A stretch of 14,437 nucleotides of DNA, taken from the NCBI GenBank assembly GCA_021604885.1, contig BQJV01000030.1:1-14437 (forward strand). The letters are read 5' to 3'. The translations under genes were made by a program, and so were the position numbers. The DNA comes from Acidimicrobiales bacterium (GTDB lineage Bacteria > Actinomycetota > Acidimicrobiia > Acidimicrobiales > Aldehydirespiratoraceae). Below the pieces are notes generated by a model. It worked only from the letters and a program-made list of their open reading frames with translations, searched no databases and was not told where the DNA came from. Shown here piece after piece: positions 1 to 7,028 of the stretch (positions are counted from its first letter, which is position 1; the number at the start of each line of letters is the position of its first letter).

Positions 1-1770
1 GTCGGCTCGCGCATCACCGTGCAGTCGTCGCGCAACCAGGTGCTGCGGCTCCTGGGGGTGGACGCCGACGCGGTGAACTGGGGTTGGCTCTCGGACAAGG
101 AACGCTTCAGCTTCGAAGCCCTCAATTCCGAGGAGCGGTTCGTCGCCCCGATGACCCGTCACGGGGTGACCGGTGATCTCGTGGCCACCGGCTGGGCCGG
201 CGCGATCGGTGAAGTCGTCGAGGCGCTGACGGATGTCGACCCGGCTCGCGTCGCCGCGCTCGGCGGTGCCCGCATGACCAACGAGGCCCAGTACGCGTGG
301 GCGAAGCTGTTGAAGGGCGTCATCGGCACCGACCATGTCGATGCCCAGCTCGGCGACGGTCTCCCCGCCGAGCTCGTGCTCGGGCTGCCCCGCGCCACGA
401 TCAACGATGCCTGCCGTCCGGGCGGCACGATCATCCTCGTCGGATCCGATCCGAAGGAGGAGCTCGGTGCCCTCTACCTCCGGCTGCGCCACGCGGTCGT
501 CGAGGACGGCGCCACGCTCATCGAACTCACGCCCCAGCGTGGTGGGCTCTCCGGCATCGCCGCTCATTCGCTCCACGCCCGTCCGGGCGAGGTCGGCGCG
601 CTCGCGGCCGCGCTCGTGGCCGCCCAGTCCGGTGCGGCCGCCGACGCCGCCGGCGTGTCCGCCGACGCGATCGCCGCCGCCGCCGGCGCGATCAGCGGTC
701 CCGTCACGGTCGTGCTCGGCCGCGGATCGGTCGCCGAGTCGGCTGACGCGACCGTCGCGGCGGCTCACGCGCTCCGTGGCATCGCCGGGGTGTCGTTCCT
801 GTCCGCTCTGCGGCGCGGCAACGTCCACGGCGCGCTCGACAACGGACTCTCGCCGGGTCTCCTGCCCGGTCGCGCCACCCTCGCCGCCGGCGCCGACCGC
901 TTCGCCGATGCATGGTCGTCCGTGCCGACGACCGCCGGCCATGACGCGGCCGGCATTCTCGCCGCGGCGAAGAACGGCGAGATCGACGTGCTCGTGTTGC
1001 TCGGCGCCGACCCGGTCAACGACTTTCCGGATCTCGAGCTGGCGGTTGCCGGTCTCGGAGGCGCGGGCACCGTCATCTCGGTCGACATGCTGCCGAGCGA
1101 CTCGACGTCGCGCTTCGCGAATGTCGTGCTCGCCGCGTCGGCCCCGACGGAGTCGAGCGGCACGTTCACCAACCTCGAGGGGCGGGTGAGCGTGATGGAA
1201 CAGAAGGTCACGCCGGCCGGCACCTCCCGCCCCGACTGGATGATCGCGGCCGAGCTCGCGCTGCGCCTGGGCGGCGATCTGGGCGTCGACTCCCCGGCGT
1301 CGATCCGCGCCGAGCTGGCGGCCGTGTCCGCCGTGCACGGTGATCTCACCGATGACGCGCTCGACGAGGGCCGGGTCGAAGGCGTGCTGATCGCCGGCTC
1401 GGGCGACATCACGCTGCCGGACGCGACTGCGGACGGCGGCCCCGCCAACGACGCCTACTCGCTACGACTCGTCACCACCCGCCGCATGTACGACGACGGT
1501 GTGGCGTTGCGCCACAGCCCGGCCAGCGCCGGTCTCGCCCGCTCGATCCAGGTCCGTCTCAACCCGGTCGACTTCGACAAGATCGGCGTCGAGCGCGGCA
1601 CGGTCGTGAAGCTCGAATCCGAACGCGGCCATCTGCTCGCCCCGGTCGAACCGGACGCGGGCGTGCCCGCCGGCACCGCCGCCGTGCCGTTCTCGGTCGA
1701 CGGTTGGTCCGCCAACGCGATCATCGACGGCGACGCTGCCGTCACCGACGTGCGGGTGGAACGACCATGA
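1..1770 (+). CDS. nuoG: NADH-quinone oxidoreductase subunit G (partial, 5' end missing)
   Basis: This is the C-terminal 589 residues of the large iron-sulfur subunit of the complex I peripheral arm, which passes electrons from NADH along Fe-S clusters to quinone. The reading frame is open from base 1, so the N-terminal 2Fe-2S and 4Fe-4S domains lie outside the window. The molybdopterin-oxidoreductase-like fold is recognisable: WGWLSDKERFSF near 79-114, LLGADPVNDFPD near 1000, FTNLEGRVSVMEQ from 1165, and a C-terminal molybdopterin-dinucleotide-binding-like domain (VRLNPVDFDKIGVERGTVVK) near 1555-1610. In NuoG this domain is structural and binds no molybdenum cofactor. An Ala-rich stretch near 600-690 is unusual in composition but keeps the frame. 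The stop overlaps the nuoH start in an ATGA, which suggests coupled translation. The identification is secure; only the missing start limits it. Confidence 0.95.
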   Translation, partial: VGSRITVQSSRNQVLRLLGVDADAVNWGWLSDKERFSFEALNSEERFVAPMTRHGVTGDLVATGWAGAIGEVVEALTDVDPARVAALGGARMTNEAQYAWAKLLKGVIGTDHVDAQLGDGLPAELVLGLPRATINDACRPGGTIILVGSDPKEELGALYLRLRHAVVEDGATLIELTPQRGGLSGIAAHSLHARPGEVGALAAALVAAQSGAAADAAGVSADAIAAAAGAISGPVTVVLGRGSVAESADATVAAAHALRGIAGVSFLSALRRGNVHGALDNGLSPGLLPGRATLAAGADRFADAWSSVPTTAGHDAAGILAAAKNGEIDVLVLLGADPVNDFPDLELAVAGLGGAGTVISVDMLPSDSTSRFANVVLAASAPTESSGTFTNLEGRVSVMEQKVTPAGTSRPDWMIAAELALRLGGDLGVDSPASIRAELAAVSAVHGDLTDDALDEGRVEGVLIAGSGDITLPDATADGGPANDAYSLRLVTTRRMYDDGVALRHSPASAGLARSIQVRLNPVDFDKIGVERGTVVKLESERGHLLAPVEPDAGVPAGTAAVPFSVDGWSANAIIDGDAAVTDVRVERP

Positions 1771-3017
1771 TCCTCGGTCTCGACCCCATGTTCCTCGACG
1801 GTGTCGACGGTGGCGACGTCTTCTGGGTGCTCGTCAAGGTGGTCGTCGCGTTCGTCTTCCTGCTCGTCGCCGTGATGCTGAACATCTGGTTCCTGCGCAA
1901 AGTCATCGCGGACTTCCAGAACCGCATCGGCCCGAGCGTGGCCGGTCCGTGGGGAATCCTCCAGAGCCTCGCCGACGGCATCAAGCTCTTCATGAAGGAG
2001 GACCTGATCCCGGAGAAGTCGGATCGGTTCGTCTTCAAGCTGGCGCCCTACCTGTCGCTGGTCCCGGCGTTCCTCGTCTTCGCGATCGTGCCCCTCGGCG
2101 GCAACTTCAACGAGAGCCGCACCCTCGCCGACGGCTCGACGGAGAGTGGCCTCTTCCACTGGGGCGACAACCCCACCTTCCTGCAGGTCGCCGACCCGCC
2201 GGTCGGCATCCTGTTCTTCCTCGCGATGTCGTCGCTCGCGATCTACGGCATCATGCTCGCCGGTTGGGGCTCGGGCTCGAAGTACCCGCTGCTCGGCTCG
2301 GTGCGGGCGACCGCGCAGATGATCTCCTACGAGGCTGCGCTGGGTCTATCGATCGCCGCGGTCGTACTCGTCAACGGGACGCTCTCCACCCACGACATCG
2401 TGGTGCAACAGGCCGGCGACGGGACATGGGGGTTTCCCAACTGGAACATCATCATCACCGGTTTCGTGCCGTTCGTGATCTTCCTCATCGCCGGCACCGC
2501 CGAGCTCAACCATCCGCCGTTCGATCTCGTCGAGGCCGAACAGGAGCTGGTCGGCGGCTTCCACACCGAGTATTCGTCGATCCGCTTCGCTCTGTTCTTC
2601 CTCGCGGAGTTCATGAACCAGATCACCATGTCGGCGATCGCCGTCACGCTCTTCCTCGGCGGCCCGGCCGGTCCGGTGCTCTTCGGGCCCGAGTGGCCGT
2701 GGGGCATCGTGTGGTTCTTCGCCAAGACGATGGTCTTCCTGTGGGCGCTCGTCTGGGTCCGGGCCACGCTGCCCCGCTTCCGCTACGACCAGCTCATGGA
2801 TCTCGGTTGGAAGCTGCTGATCCCGTTGGCGCTGGCCTGGTTCCTGCTGCTCGCGGGCCTGCAGGTCGGCGACTCCCGCGACTGGTCGGGCCTGCACACG
2901 TTCGGCTTCGTGGTCGGCTTCGCCGCCGCTTGCATGGTGCTCGCCGGTCTGCTGATGGCGGCCGTGCGCACCGCTCGCGCCGAGCGTCTCGAGCGAGAGG
3001 GAGTCGATCATGGCTGA
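1767..3017 (+). CDS. nuoH: NADH-quinone oxidoreductase subunit H
   Basis: This 416-aa multi-helix membrane subunit forms much of the quinone chamber and joins the peripheral arm to the pumping arm. Family signatures are visible. An N-terminal helix is followed by KVIADFQNRIGPSVAGPWG. Then come DGIKLFMKEDLIPEKSDR and the strongly conserved acidic loop NHPPFDLVEAEQELVGGFHT at residues 248-267 (N248, D253, E256, E258, E260), which faces the quinone site. About eight hydrophobic segments are present. I chose the ATG at 1767, inside the nuoG stop (ATGA), because the frame upstream of it is Arg-rich and looks like read-through of nuoG. The ATG at 1788 is a possible alternative. The 3' end overlaps nuoI by 8 bp. 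Length and motifs are normal for the family. Confidence 0.97.
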   Translation: MILGLDPMFLDGVDGGDVFWVLVKVVVAFVFLLVAVMLNIWFLRKVIADFQNRIGPSVAGPWGILQSLADGIKLFMKEDLIPEKSDRFVFKLAPYLSLVPAFLVFAIVPLGGNFNESRTLADGSTESGLFHWGDNPTFLQVADPPVGILFFLAMSSLAIYGIMLAGWGSGSKYPLLGSVRATAQMISYEAALGLSIAAVVLVNGTLSTHDIVVQQAGDGTWGFPNWNIIITGFVPFVIFLIAGTAELNHPPFDLVEAEQELVGGFHTEYSSIRFALFFLAEFMNQITMSAIAVTLFLGGPAGPVLFGPEWPWGIVWFFAKTMVFLWALVWVRATLPRFRYDQLMDLGWKLLIPLALAWFLLLAGLQVGDSRDWSGLHTFGFVVGFAAACMVLAGLLMAAVRTARAERLEREGVDHG

Positions 3018-3681
3018 GCTCGGCGACTACTTCCGCGGCTTCGCCGTCACGTTCCGCAAACTCTTCAAGTCCACCGACACCGGGGCGACCCTCACCGTCG
3101 ACTATCGCGGCGGCAAGGCCCCGGAAGGAGCCGAGGACGAGAAGCGCGAGAAGACCGAGCGGCTCCACGGCCGCCACGTCCTCAATCGCTACGAGGACGG
3201 GATGGAGAAGTGCATCGGCTGCGAACTCTGCGCCGGTGTGTGTCCCGCGAAGTGCATCTATGTGCGCGGCGCCGACAACGATCCGGAGAGCCCCACCTCG
3301 CCGGGCGAGCGGTTCGGCTACGTCTACGAGATCAACTATCTGCGGTGCATCCACTGCGATCTGTGCGTGGAGGCGTGTCCCACACAGGCCATCACCGAGT
3401 CGAAGCTGTTCGAGTTCTCGTTCACCAACCGCGACGACGCGATCTACACGAAGAAGGAACTGGTCGTCGGCGACGACGGCAAGCCCCAACAGCTCCCGTG
3501 GGAGGACTGGCGTCCCGGTGACGACGAGATGACCTCCGGCTGGATGCGGGCCACCTCGTCCGCGGGCGACCATCGCTACGAAGGCGTCGTGCACTGGGCC
3601 GGTGAGCTCGGCTACGGCGTGCGCGACCCCGAGGTCGGTCAGTCGGCCGATGCCGGCGACGACGAGGGGAGCGCGTCGTGA
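3010..3681 (+). CDS. nuoI: NADH-quinone oxidoreductase subunit I, 2[4Fe-4S] ferredoxin-like
   Basis: This 223-aa subunit carries the two tetranuclear clusters (N6a and N6b in other complexes I) that lead electrons to cluster N2 and quinone. Both motifs are intact: CIGCELCAGVCP with C68, C71, C74 and C78, and CIHCDLCVEACP with C113, C116, C119 and C123. The N-terminus (GDYFRGFAVTFRKLF) is an amphipathic membrane-surface helix typical of NuoI. The ATG at 3010 lies within the end of nuoH and is preceded by a purine-rich ribosome binding site, GAGAGGGAG, at 2995-3003. The ~100-residue tail after the second cluster motif ends in an acidic, Ser/Gly-rich stretch with no recognised function. Its stop shares a GTGA with the nuoJ start. 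Confidence 0.97.
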   Translation: MAELGDYFRGFAVTFRKLFKSTDTGATLTVDYRGGKAPEGAEDEKREKTERLHGRHVLNRYEDGMEKCIGCELCAGVCPAKCIYVRGADNDPESPTSPGERFGYVYEINYLRCIHCDLCVEACPTQAITESKLFEFSFTNRDDAIYTKKELVVGDDGKPQQLPWEDWRPGDDEMTSGWMRATSSAGDHRYEGVVHWAGELGYGVRDPEVGQSADAGDDEGSAS

Positions 3682-4400
3682 CCAGCGAGACAATCGTTTT
3701 CATCGTCGGCGCCGCGATCATCCTGACGGGCGGCCTCGGCGTGGTTGCCGCGCGCAACCCGGTGCACTCGGCACTGTTCCTCGTGCAGACCCTCTTCGGC
3801 GTCGCGATCCTCTTCGTCCTCCAGGAGGCGCACTTCCTCGCCGCAATCCAGGTCGTCGTCTATGCCGCGGCCATCGTCATCCTGATCCTCTTCGTGATCA
3901 TGTTGCTCGGCGTGGACACGGCGGAGGAATGGCGGCTGAAGGAGCCCATCGCCGGTCAGCAGCCGCTGGCCGTCGTGATCGGCGCAGCGCTGTTCGGGTC
4001 GGTCATCGTCGCCACGATCATCGCGTCGGACGGCCTCACCGGTCGGGTGACGGAGAGTGGCGAGCGGGCGCTGAACAGTGCTGATTCGAACGGCGCGGAG
4101 TTCACCGACATCGAACGCATCGGCCGCGTGCTCTTCAGCGACTACGCGCTGTCGTTCGAGATCACCGCCGGCCTGCTGACCATCGCCGTCATCGGCGCGG
4201 TCGTGCTCACCCGCACCCTGATCGGCGCCGACCACCTCGACGATCTCGACCCCGCATCCATGGACCTCCCCGACCTCGCCCCCCACGGCGCCAACGACTC
4301 CGACCTCGCCGAGGTGGGACACCCGGGGTCAGAGTCCCGTCCCACCTCTGAGAATGGACAGGTGTCTGACCCCGTGTCCAAACCGGGGGAGGAGGGCTGA
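3678..4400 (+). CDS. nuoJ: NADH-quinone oxidoreductase subunit J with repeat-derived C-terminal tail
   Basis: This 240-aa membrane subunit of the complex I pumping arm has five predicted helices, near residues 5-24, 30-50, 54-77, 97-116 and 155-178. The third contains the NuoJ signature AIQVVVYAAAIVILILFVIM. The start is GTG at 3678, overlapping the nuoI stop as GTGA, with a ribosome binding site GAGGGGA at 3664-3670. After the last helix the protein continues as a hydrophilic tail. Residues 212-236 of this tail are encoded by a REPIN-like repeat (4311-4383) that also occurs between genes at 12054-12124. The repeat contains no in-frame stop, so NuoJ simply acquires a Ser/Pro/Gly-rich end (EVGHPGSESRP and onwards). 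The stop at 4398-4400 shares one base with the nuoK ATG. The subunit identity is secure; that the tail comes from a repeat insertion is inference from the second copy. Confidence 0.95.
   Translation: MTSETIVFIVGAAIILTGGLGVVAARNPVHSALFLVQTLFGVAILFVLQEAHFLAAIQVVVYAAAIVILILFVIMLLGVDTAEEWRLKEPIAGQQPLAVVIGAALFGSVIVATIIASDGLTGRVTESGERALNSADSNGAEFTDIERIGRVLFSDYALSFEITAGLLTIAVIGAVVLTRTLIGADHLDDLDPASMDLPDLAPHGANDSDLAEVGHPGSESRPTSENGQVSDPVSKPGEEG
4311..4383 (-). repeat. REPIN-like repeat, copy 1, inside the nuoJ 3' coding end
   Basis: Read on the minus strand, this 73-bp segment aligns with 12054-12124 at 64 of 73 columns. A 29-base block has a single mismatch and a 25-base block is perfect. It consists of two oppositely oriented units. 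Each carries the core GGGGTCAGA (4325-4333 on the plus strand, and as TCTGACCCC at 4365-4373). Each unit also sits in its own hairpin: GAGGTGGGAC 4311-4320 pairs with GTCCCACCTC 4339-4348, and TGGACA 4355-4360 pairs with TGTCCA 4375-4380. Two inverted REP units forming one hairpin-prone element is the REPIN architecture. Such elements are usually moved by a single-copy REP-associated tyrosine transposase (RayT) encoded elsewhere; none is in this window. I see no clear target-site duplication. Confidence 0.85.
4386..4396 (+). promoter_or_regulatory. nuoK ribosome binding site next to the repeat
   Basis: The purine run GGGGAGGAGGG lies just before the nuoK ATG at 4400 and begins 3 bp after the repeat ends at 4383. 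The element therefore stops short of the nuoK translation signal, which remains intact. Confidence 0.7.
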
Positions 4401-4705
4401 TGGAGGTCTCGACCGACTGGTATCTCGTGCTCTCCGCGGTGCTGTTCGCCATCGGCGCGGTGGGTCTGCTGATCCGGCGCAACCCGCTGGTCATGTTCAT
4501 GTGCGTCGAGCTGATGCTCAACGCCGTCAACATCACGTTCGTGGCGATCGGCACCGAGCTGAACGACGTGAGCGGCCAGATCGCGGTGTTCTTCGTGCTC
4601 GTCGTCGCCGCCGTCGAAGTCGTGGTGGGCCTGGCGCTCGTCGTTGCAATCAACCGCCGTCGCCAGGGTGCGACCGCGGACGACATCTCGGTGTTGAGGG
4701 GGTAG
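4400..4705 (+). CDS. nuoK: NADH-quinone oxidoreductase subunit K
   Basis: This 101-aa, three-helix subunit of the complex I membrane arm is related to the MrpC subunit of Na+/H+ antiporters. The two membrane glutamates needed for proton transfer in this family are present: E37 in CVELMLNAVN and E73 in AAVEVVVGLAL. They correspond to E36 and E72 of the E. coli subunit. The length is normal. The ATG shares its A with the nuoJ stop (TGATG) and is preceded by the strong ribosome binding site at 4386-4396. The TAG stop at 4703-4705 is followed 4 bp later by nuoL. Confidence 0.97.
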   Translation: MEVSTDWYLVLSAVLFAIGAVGLLIRRNPLVMFMCVELMLNAVNITFVAIGTELNDVSGQIAVFFVLVVAAVEVVVGLALVVAINRRRQGATADDISVLRG

Positions 4706-4709
4706 GGCG

Positions 4710-7028
4710 ATGGTCGAAGCAGTCTGGCTGATCCCCGCGTTCCCCCTGGCCGGGTTCGCCCTTCTCCTGCTCGCGGGACCGAAGCTCGGCGAGCCGCGCT
4801 CGGGCTGGCTCGCGACGCTCGCCATGGGCGGCTCGTTCGTCTCGTCGGTCGTCGTCTACATCGGGCTCCTGGGTGAGGACGCGCACGACCGCCAGTACGT
4901 GCAGACGCTCTTCGAGTGGGTGCCGGCCGGCGACTTCCAGGTCGACGTCGGCTTCCTCGTCGACCCGCTGTCGGTGACGATGACGTTGTTCATCACCGGC
5001 GTCGGTGCGCTCATCCACCTGTACTCGATCGGCTACATGCACGGGGACCCGAAGTTCTCGAAGTTCTTCCTCTACCTCAACCTGTTCGCCTTCTCGATGC
5101 TGATGCTCGTGCTCGGCGACAACATGCTGCTCACCTTCCTCGGCTGGGAGGGTGTGGGCGCGTGCTCGTACTTCCTCATCTCGTTCTGGTTCACCGAGGA
5201 GGCGAACGCGACGGCCGGCAAGAAGGCGTTCGTCACCAACCGCATCGGTGACTGGGGATTCATGGTCGCGATGTTCCTGACGTTCACGACGATCGGCAGC
5301 ATCCAGTACGTCGACATCTTCGCCGCCGACGCGGGACTCGCCGAGTCGACCGCCACGGCGATCACGATCCTCCTGCTGGTCGGTGCGGCCGGCAAGAGCG
5401 CACAGATCCCGCTGTTCGTCTGGCTGCCCGACGCCATGGCCGGCCCGACGCCGGTGTCCGCGCTCATCCACGCCGCGACGATGGTGACCTCGGGCGTCTA
5501 CCTGCTCACCCGTATGAACGGCGTCATCGACGTGTCCGCCGCGTGGGCGCCCACCACCATCGCCTGGGTCGGCGCCGCCACTGCGCTGTTCGCCGCGACC
5601 ATCGCCGTCGCCCAGAACGACATCAAGAAGGTGCTCGCCTATTCGACGGTGAGCCAGCTCGGCTACATGTTCCTGGCCATCGGCACCGGCGCATACGTGG
5701 CGGCGATCTTCCACATGGTCACCCATGCCTTCTTCAAGGCGCTGCTGTTCCTCGGCTCCGGCTCGGTCATCCACGGGATGAACGGGGACCAGGACATGCG
5801 CCACTACGGCGCCCTGCGGAAGCTGATGCCGATCACCTCGATCACCTTCATCATCGGCTGGCTGGCGATCGCCGGTGTGCCGCCGTTCGCCGGCTTCTGG
5901 TCGAAGGACGAGATCCTCGCGTTCGCCTGGGAGGACAACATCGGTCTCTGGCTCGTCGGCCTCGTCACCGCGATCCTCACCGCCTTCTACATGAGCCGTC
6001 AGGTCTTCATGACCTTCTTCGGGCGCTATCGCTACGCCGACGTGCGGGCTGAGGAGATCGAGCAGCTCAACGCCGCGAAGGTCGCCGCCGCCGAGGCTGC
6101 GGTCGCCGAGGCCGAGGAGGGGATCGGCGGCGCCGAGGACGCGGTGGTGAAGGCGCAGGAGAAGCTCGCGAAGGCGCAGGAGAAGCTGGCCTCCCGCGAG
6201 ACGGAGATGGCCGAGGTCGACACGTCCGACGAGAAGGCCGTCGACAAGGCGACGAAGAACCTCGACAAGGCCAAGGACGGTGTGGCCAAGGCGCAGTCCG
6301 CCGCCGATGAGGCGACGACAGCAGTCGAAGCCGCTCGCGACGCCGTGCGCACGGCGGAGGCCCAGGTGGCCACGGTCGCCGCGTCGTCGATGGGTGCGGG
6401 CACGATCGAGTTCGACCTCTTCAGCGAGCCCGCCCTCGGCGACATCGCCGACGACGATCTTCCCGAGGCGGCGCGAGCACGCCGTGAGTACCACCCGCAC
6501 GAGTCGCCCTGGCAGATGACCGTTCCGCTCGTGGTCCTGGCAGGCGCGGCGATCGTCGCCGGGGTCATGAACCTCCCGTTCACGAGCGATCTCCACTTCC
6601 TCGACCACTGGCTCGAGCCGACGCTCGTCCACCCGGCCCACCTCACCAGCGGTGCGGGTACGAAGTGGGCCCTGGCGATCGTCGCCGTGATCGGCGGTGT
6701 CATCGGCATCACCGCCGCCGTGGCGGTCTATCTCCAGGGCCGGTTCCCGGCGAAGAAGATCGAGCTTCCGATTCTCGGTCGGGCGTGGCGCTACGACGAG
6801 TCGATCAGTGACTTCATGGGCGGCCCGGGCCGCAAGAGCTTCGATCTGGTCGCCTGGTTCGACGCCACCTTCGTGGACGGCGCGGTCAACGGCGTCGGTC
6901 GCCTTGTGCGTACCGGTGGCGGCCAACTGCGTCGTCTCCAGTCCGGTCTGGTGCGGTCGTATGCCGCCATGGTCGCGGTCGGTGCAGTCGCACTGCTCGT
7001 GTGGTTCCTCACGAGGGCGAACGTCTGA
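4710..7028 (+). CDS. nuoL: NADH-quinone oxidoreductase subunit L with large coiled-coil insertion
   Basis: This is the distal antiporter-like, proton-pumping subunit of complex I. Its residues for proton transfer are conserved: E147 (FLGWEGVG), K229 (AAGKSAQIP), H254 (SALIHAAT) and K399 (FWSKDEIL). The ribosome binding site GAGGGGG at 4696-4702 fits the ATG at 4710. At 772 aa it is clearly longer than the ~610-640 aa usual for NuoL. The excess lies between the helix ending VFMTFFG (to residue 438) and the conserved HPHESPW (595-601). Residues ~446-562 are rich in Ala, Glu and Lys with heptad-like spacing, and a break near EVDTSDEK suggests two helices. An acidic linker follows. The C-terminal region (FDLVAWFDATFVDG and a last helix) is normal. 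By analogy with E. coli NuoL topology the insert would face the cytoplasm; this is inference. The frame is unbroken, so it is not an assembly scar. Confidence 0.96.
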   Translation: MVEAVWLIPAFPLAGFALLLLAGPKLGEPRSGWLATLAMGGSFVSSVVVYIGLLGEDAHDRQYVQTLFEWVPAGDFQVDVGFLVDPLSVTMTLFITGVGALIHLYSIGYMHGDPKFSKFFLYLNLFAFSMLMLVLGDNMLLTFLGWEGVGACSYFLISFWFTEEANATAGKKAFVTNRIGDWGFMVAMFLTFTTIGSIQYVDIFAADAGLAESTATAITILLLVGAAGKSAQIPLFVWLPDAMAGPTPVSALIHAATMVTSGVYLLTRMNGVIDVSAAWAPTTIAWVGAATALFAATIAVAQNDIKKVLAYSTVSQLGYMFLAIGTGAYVAAIFHMVTHAFFKALLFLGSGSVIHGMNGDQDMRHYGALRKLMPITSITFIIGWLAIAGVPPFAGFWSKDEILAFAWEDNIGLWLVGLVTAILTAFYMSRQVFMTFFGRYRYADVRAEEIEQLNAAKVAAAEAAVAEAEEGIGGAEDAVVKAQEKLAKAQEKLASRETEMAEVDTSDEKAVDKATKNLDKAKDGVAKAQSAADEATTAVEAARDAVRTAEAQVATVAASSMGAGTIEFDLFSEPALGDIADDDLPEAARARREYHPHESPWQMTVPLVVLAGAAIVAGVMNLPFTSDLHFLDHWLEPTLVHPAHLTSGAGTKWALAIVAVIGGVIGITAAVAVYLQGRFPAKKIELPILGRAWRYDESISDFMGGPGRKSFDLVAWFDATFVDGAVNGVGRLVRTGGGQLRRLQSGLVRSYAAMVAVGAVALLVWFLTRANV
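6150..6191 (+). repeat. Tandem 21-bp repeat in the NuoL insertion
   Basis: Two adjacent 21-bp units, 6150-6170 and 6171-6191, both begin AAGGCGCAGGAGAAGCT and differ at two positions near their ends. They encode KAQEKLA twice, exactly one heptad each. This suggests that part of the coiled coil grew by duplication of a heptad-sized unit. Confidence 0.85.

Noticed and set aside
600..700. Frameshift in the Ala-rich part of nuoG
   Set aside because: The frame stays open and conserved NuoG motifs follow in the same frame, so it is only biased composition.
4311..4380. Rho-independent terminators at the end of nuoJ
   Set aside because: The hairpins have no T-run, lie inside coding sequence, and are explained by the repeat shared with 12054-12124.
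4311..4383. Integron attC site or a small CRISPR unit
   Set aside because: There is no attC core-site pattern and no regularly spaced direct repeats; the two units are inverted.
7001..7027. Upstream GTG as the nuoM start
   Set aside because: It would overlap the nuoL C-terminus by 28 bp; the ATG at 7028 forms the TGATG junction seen at other joins of this operon.
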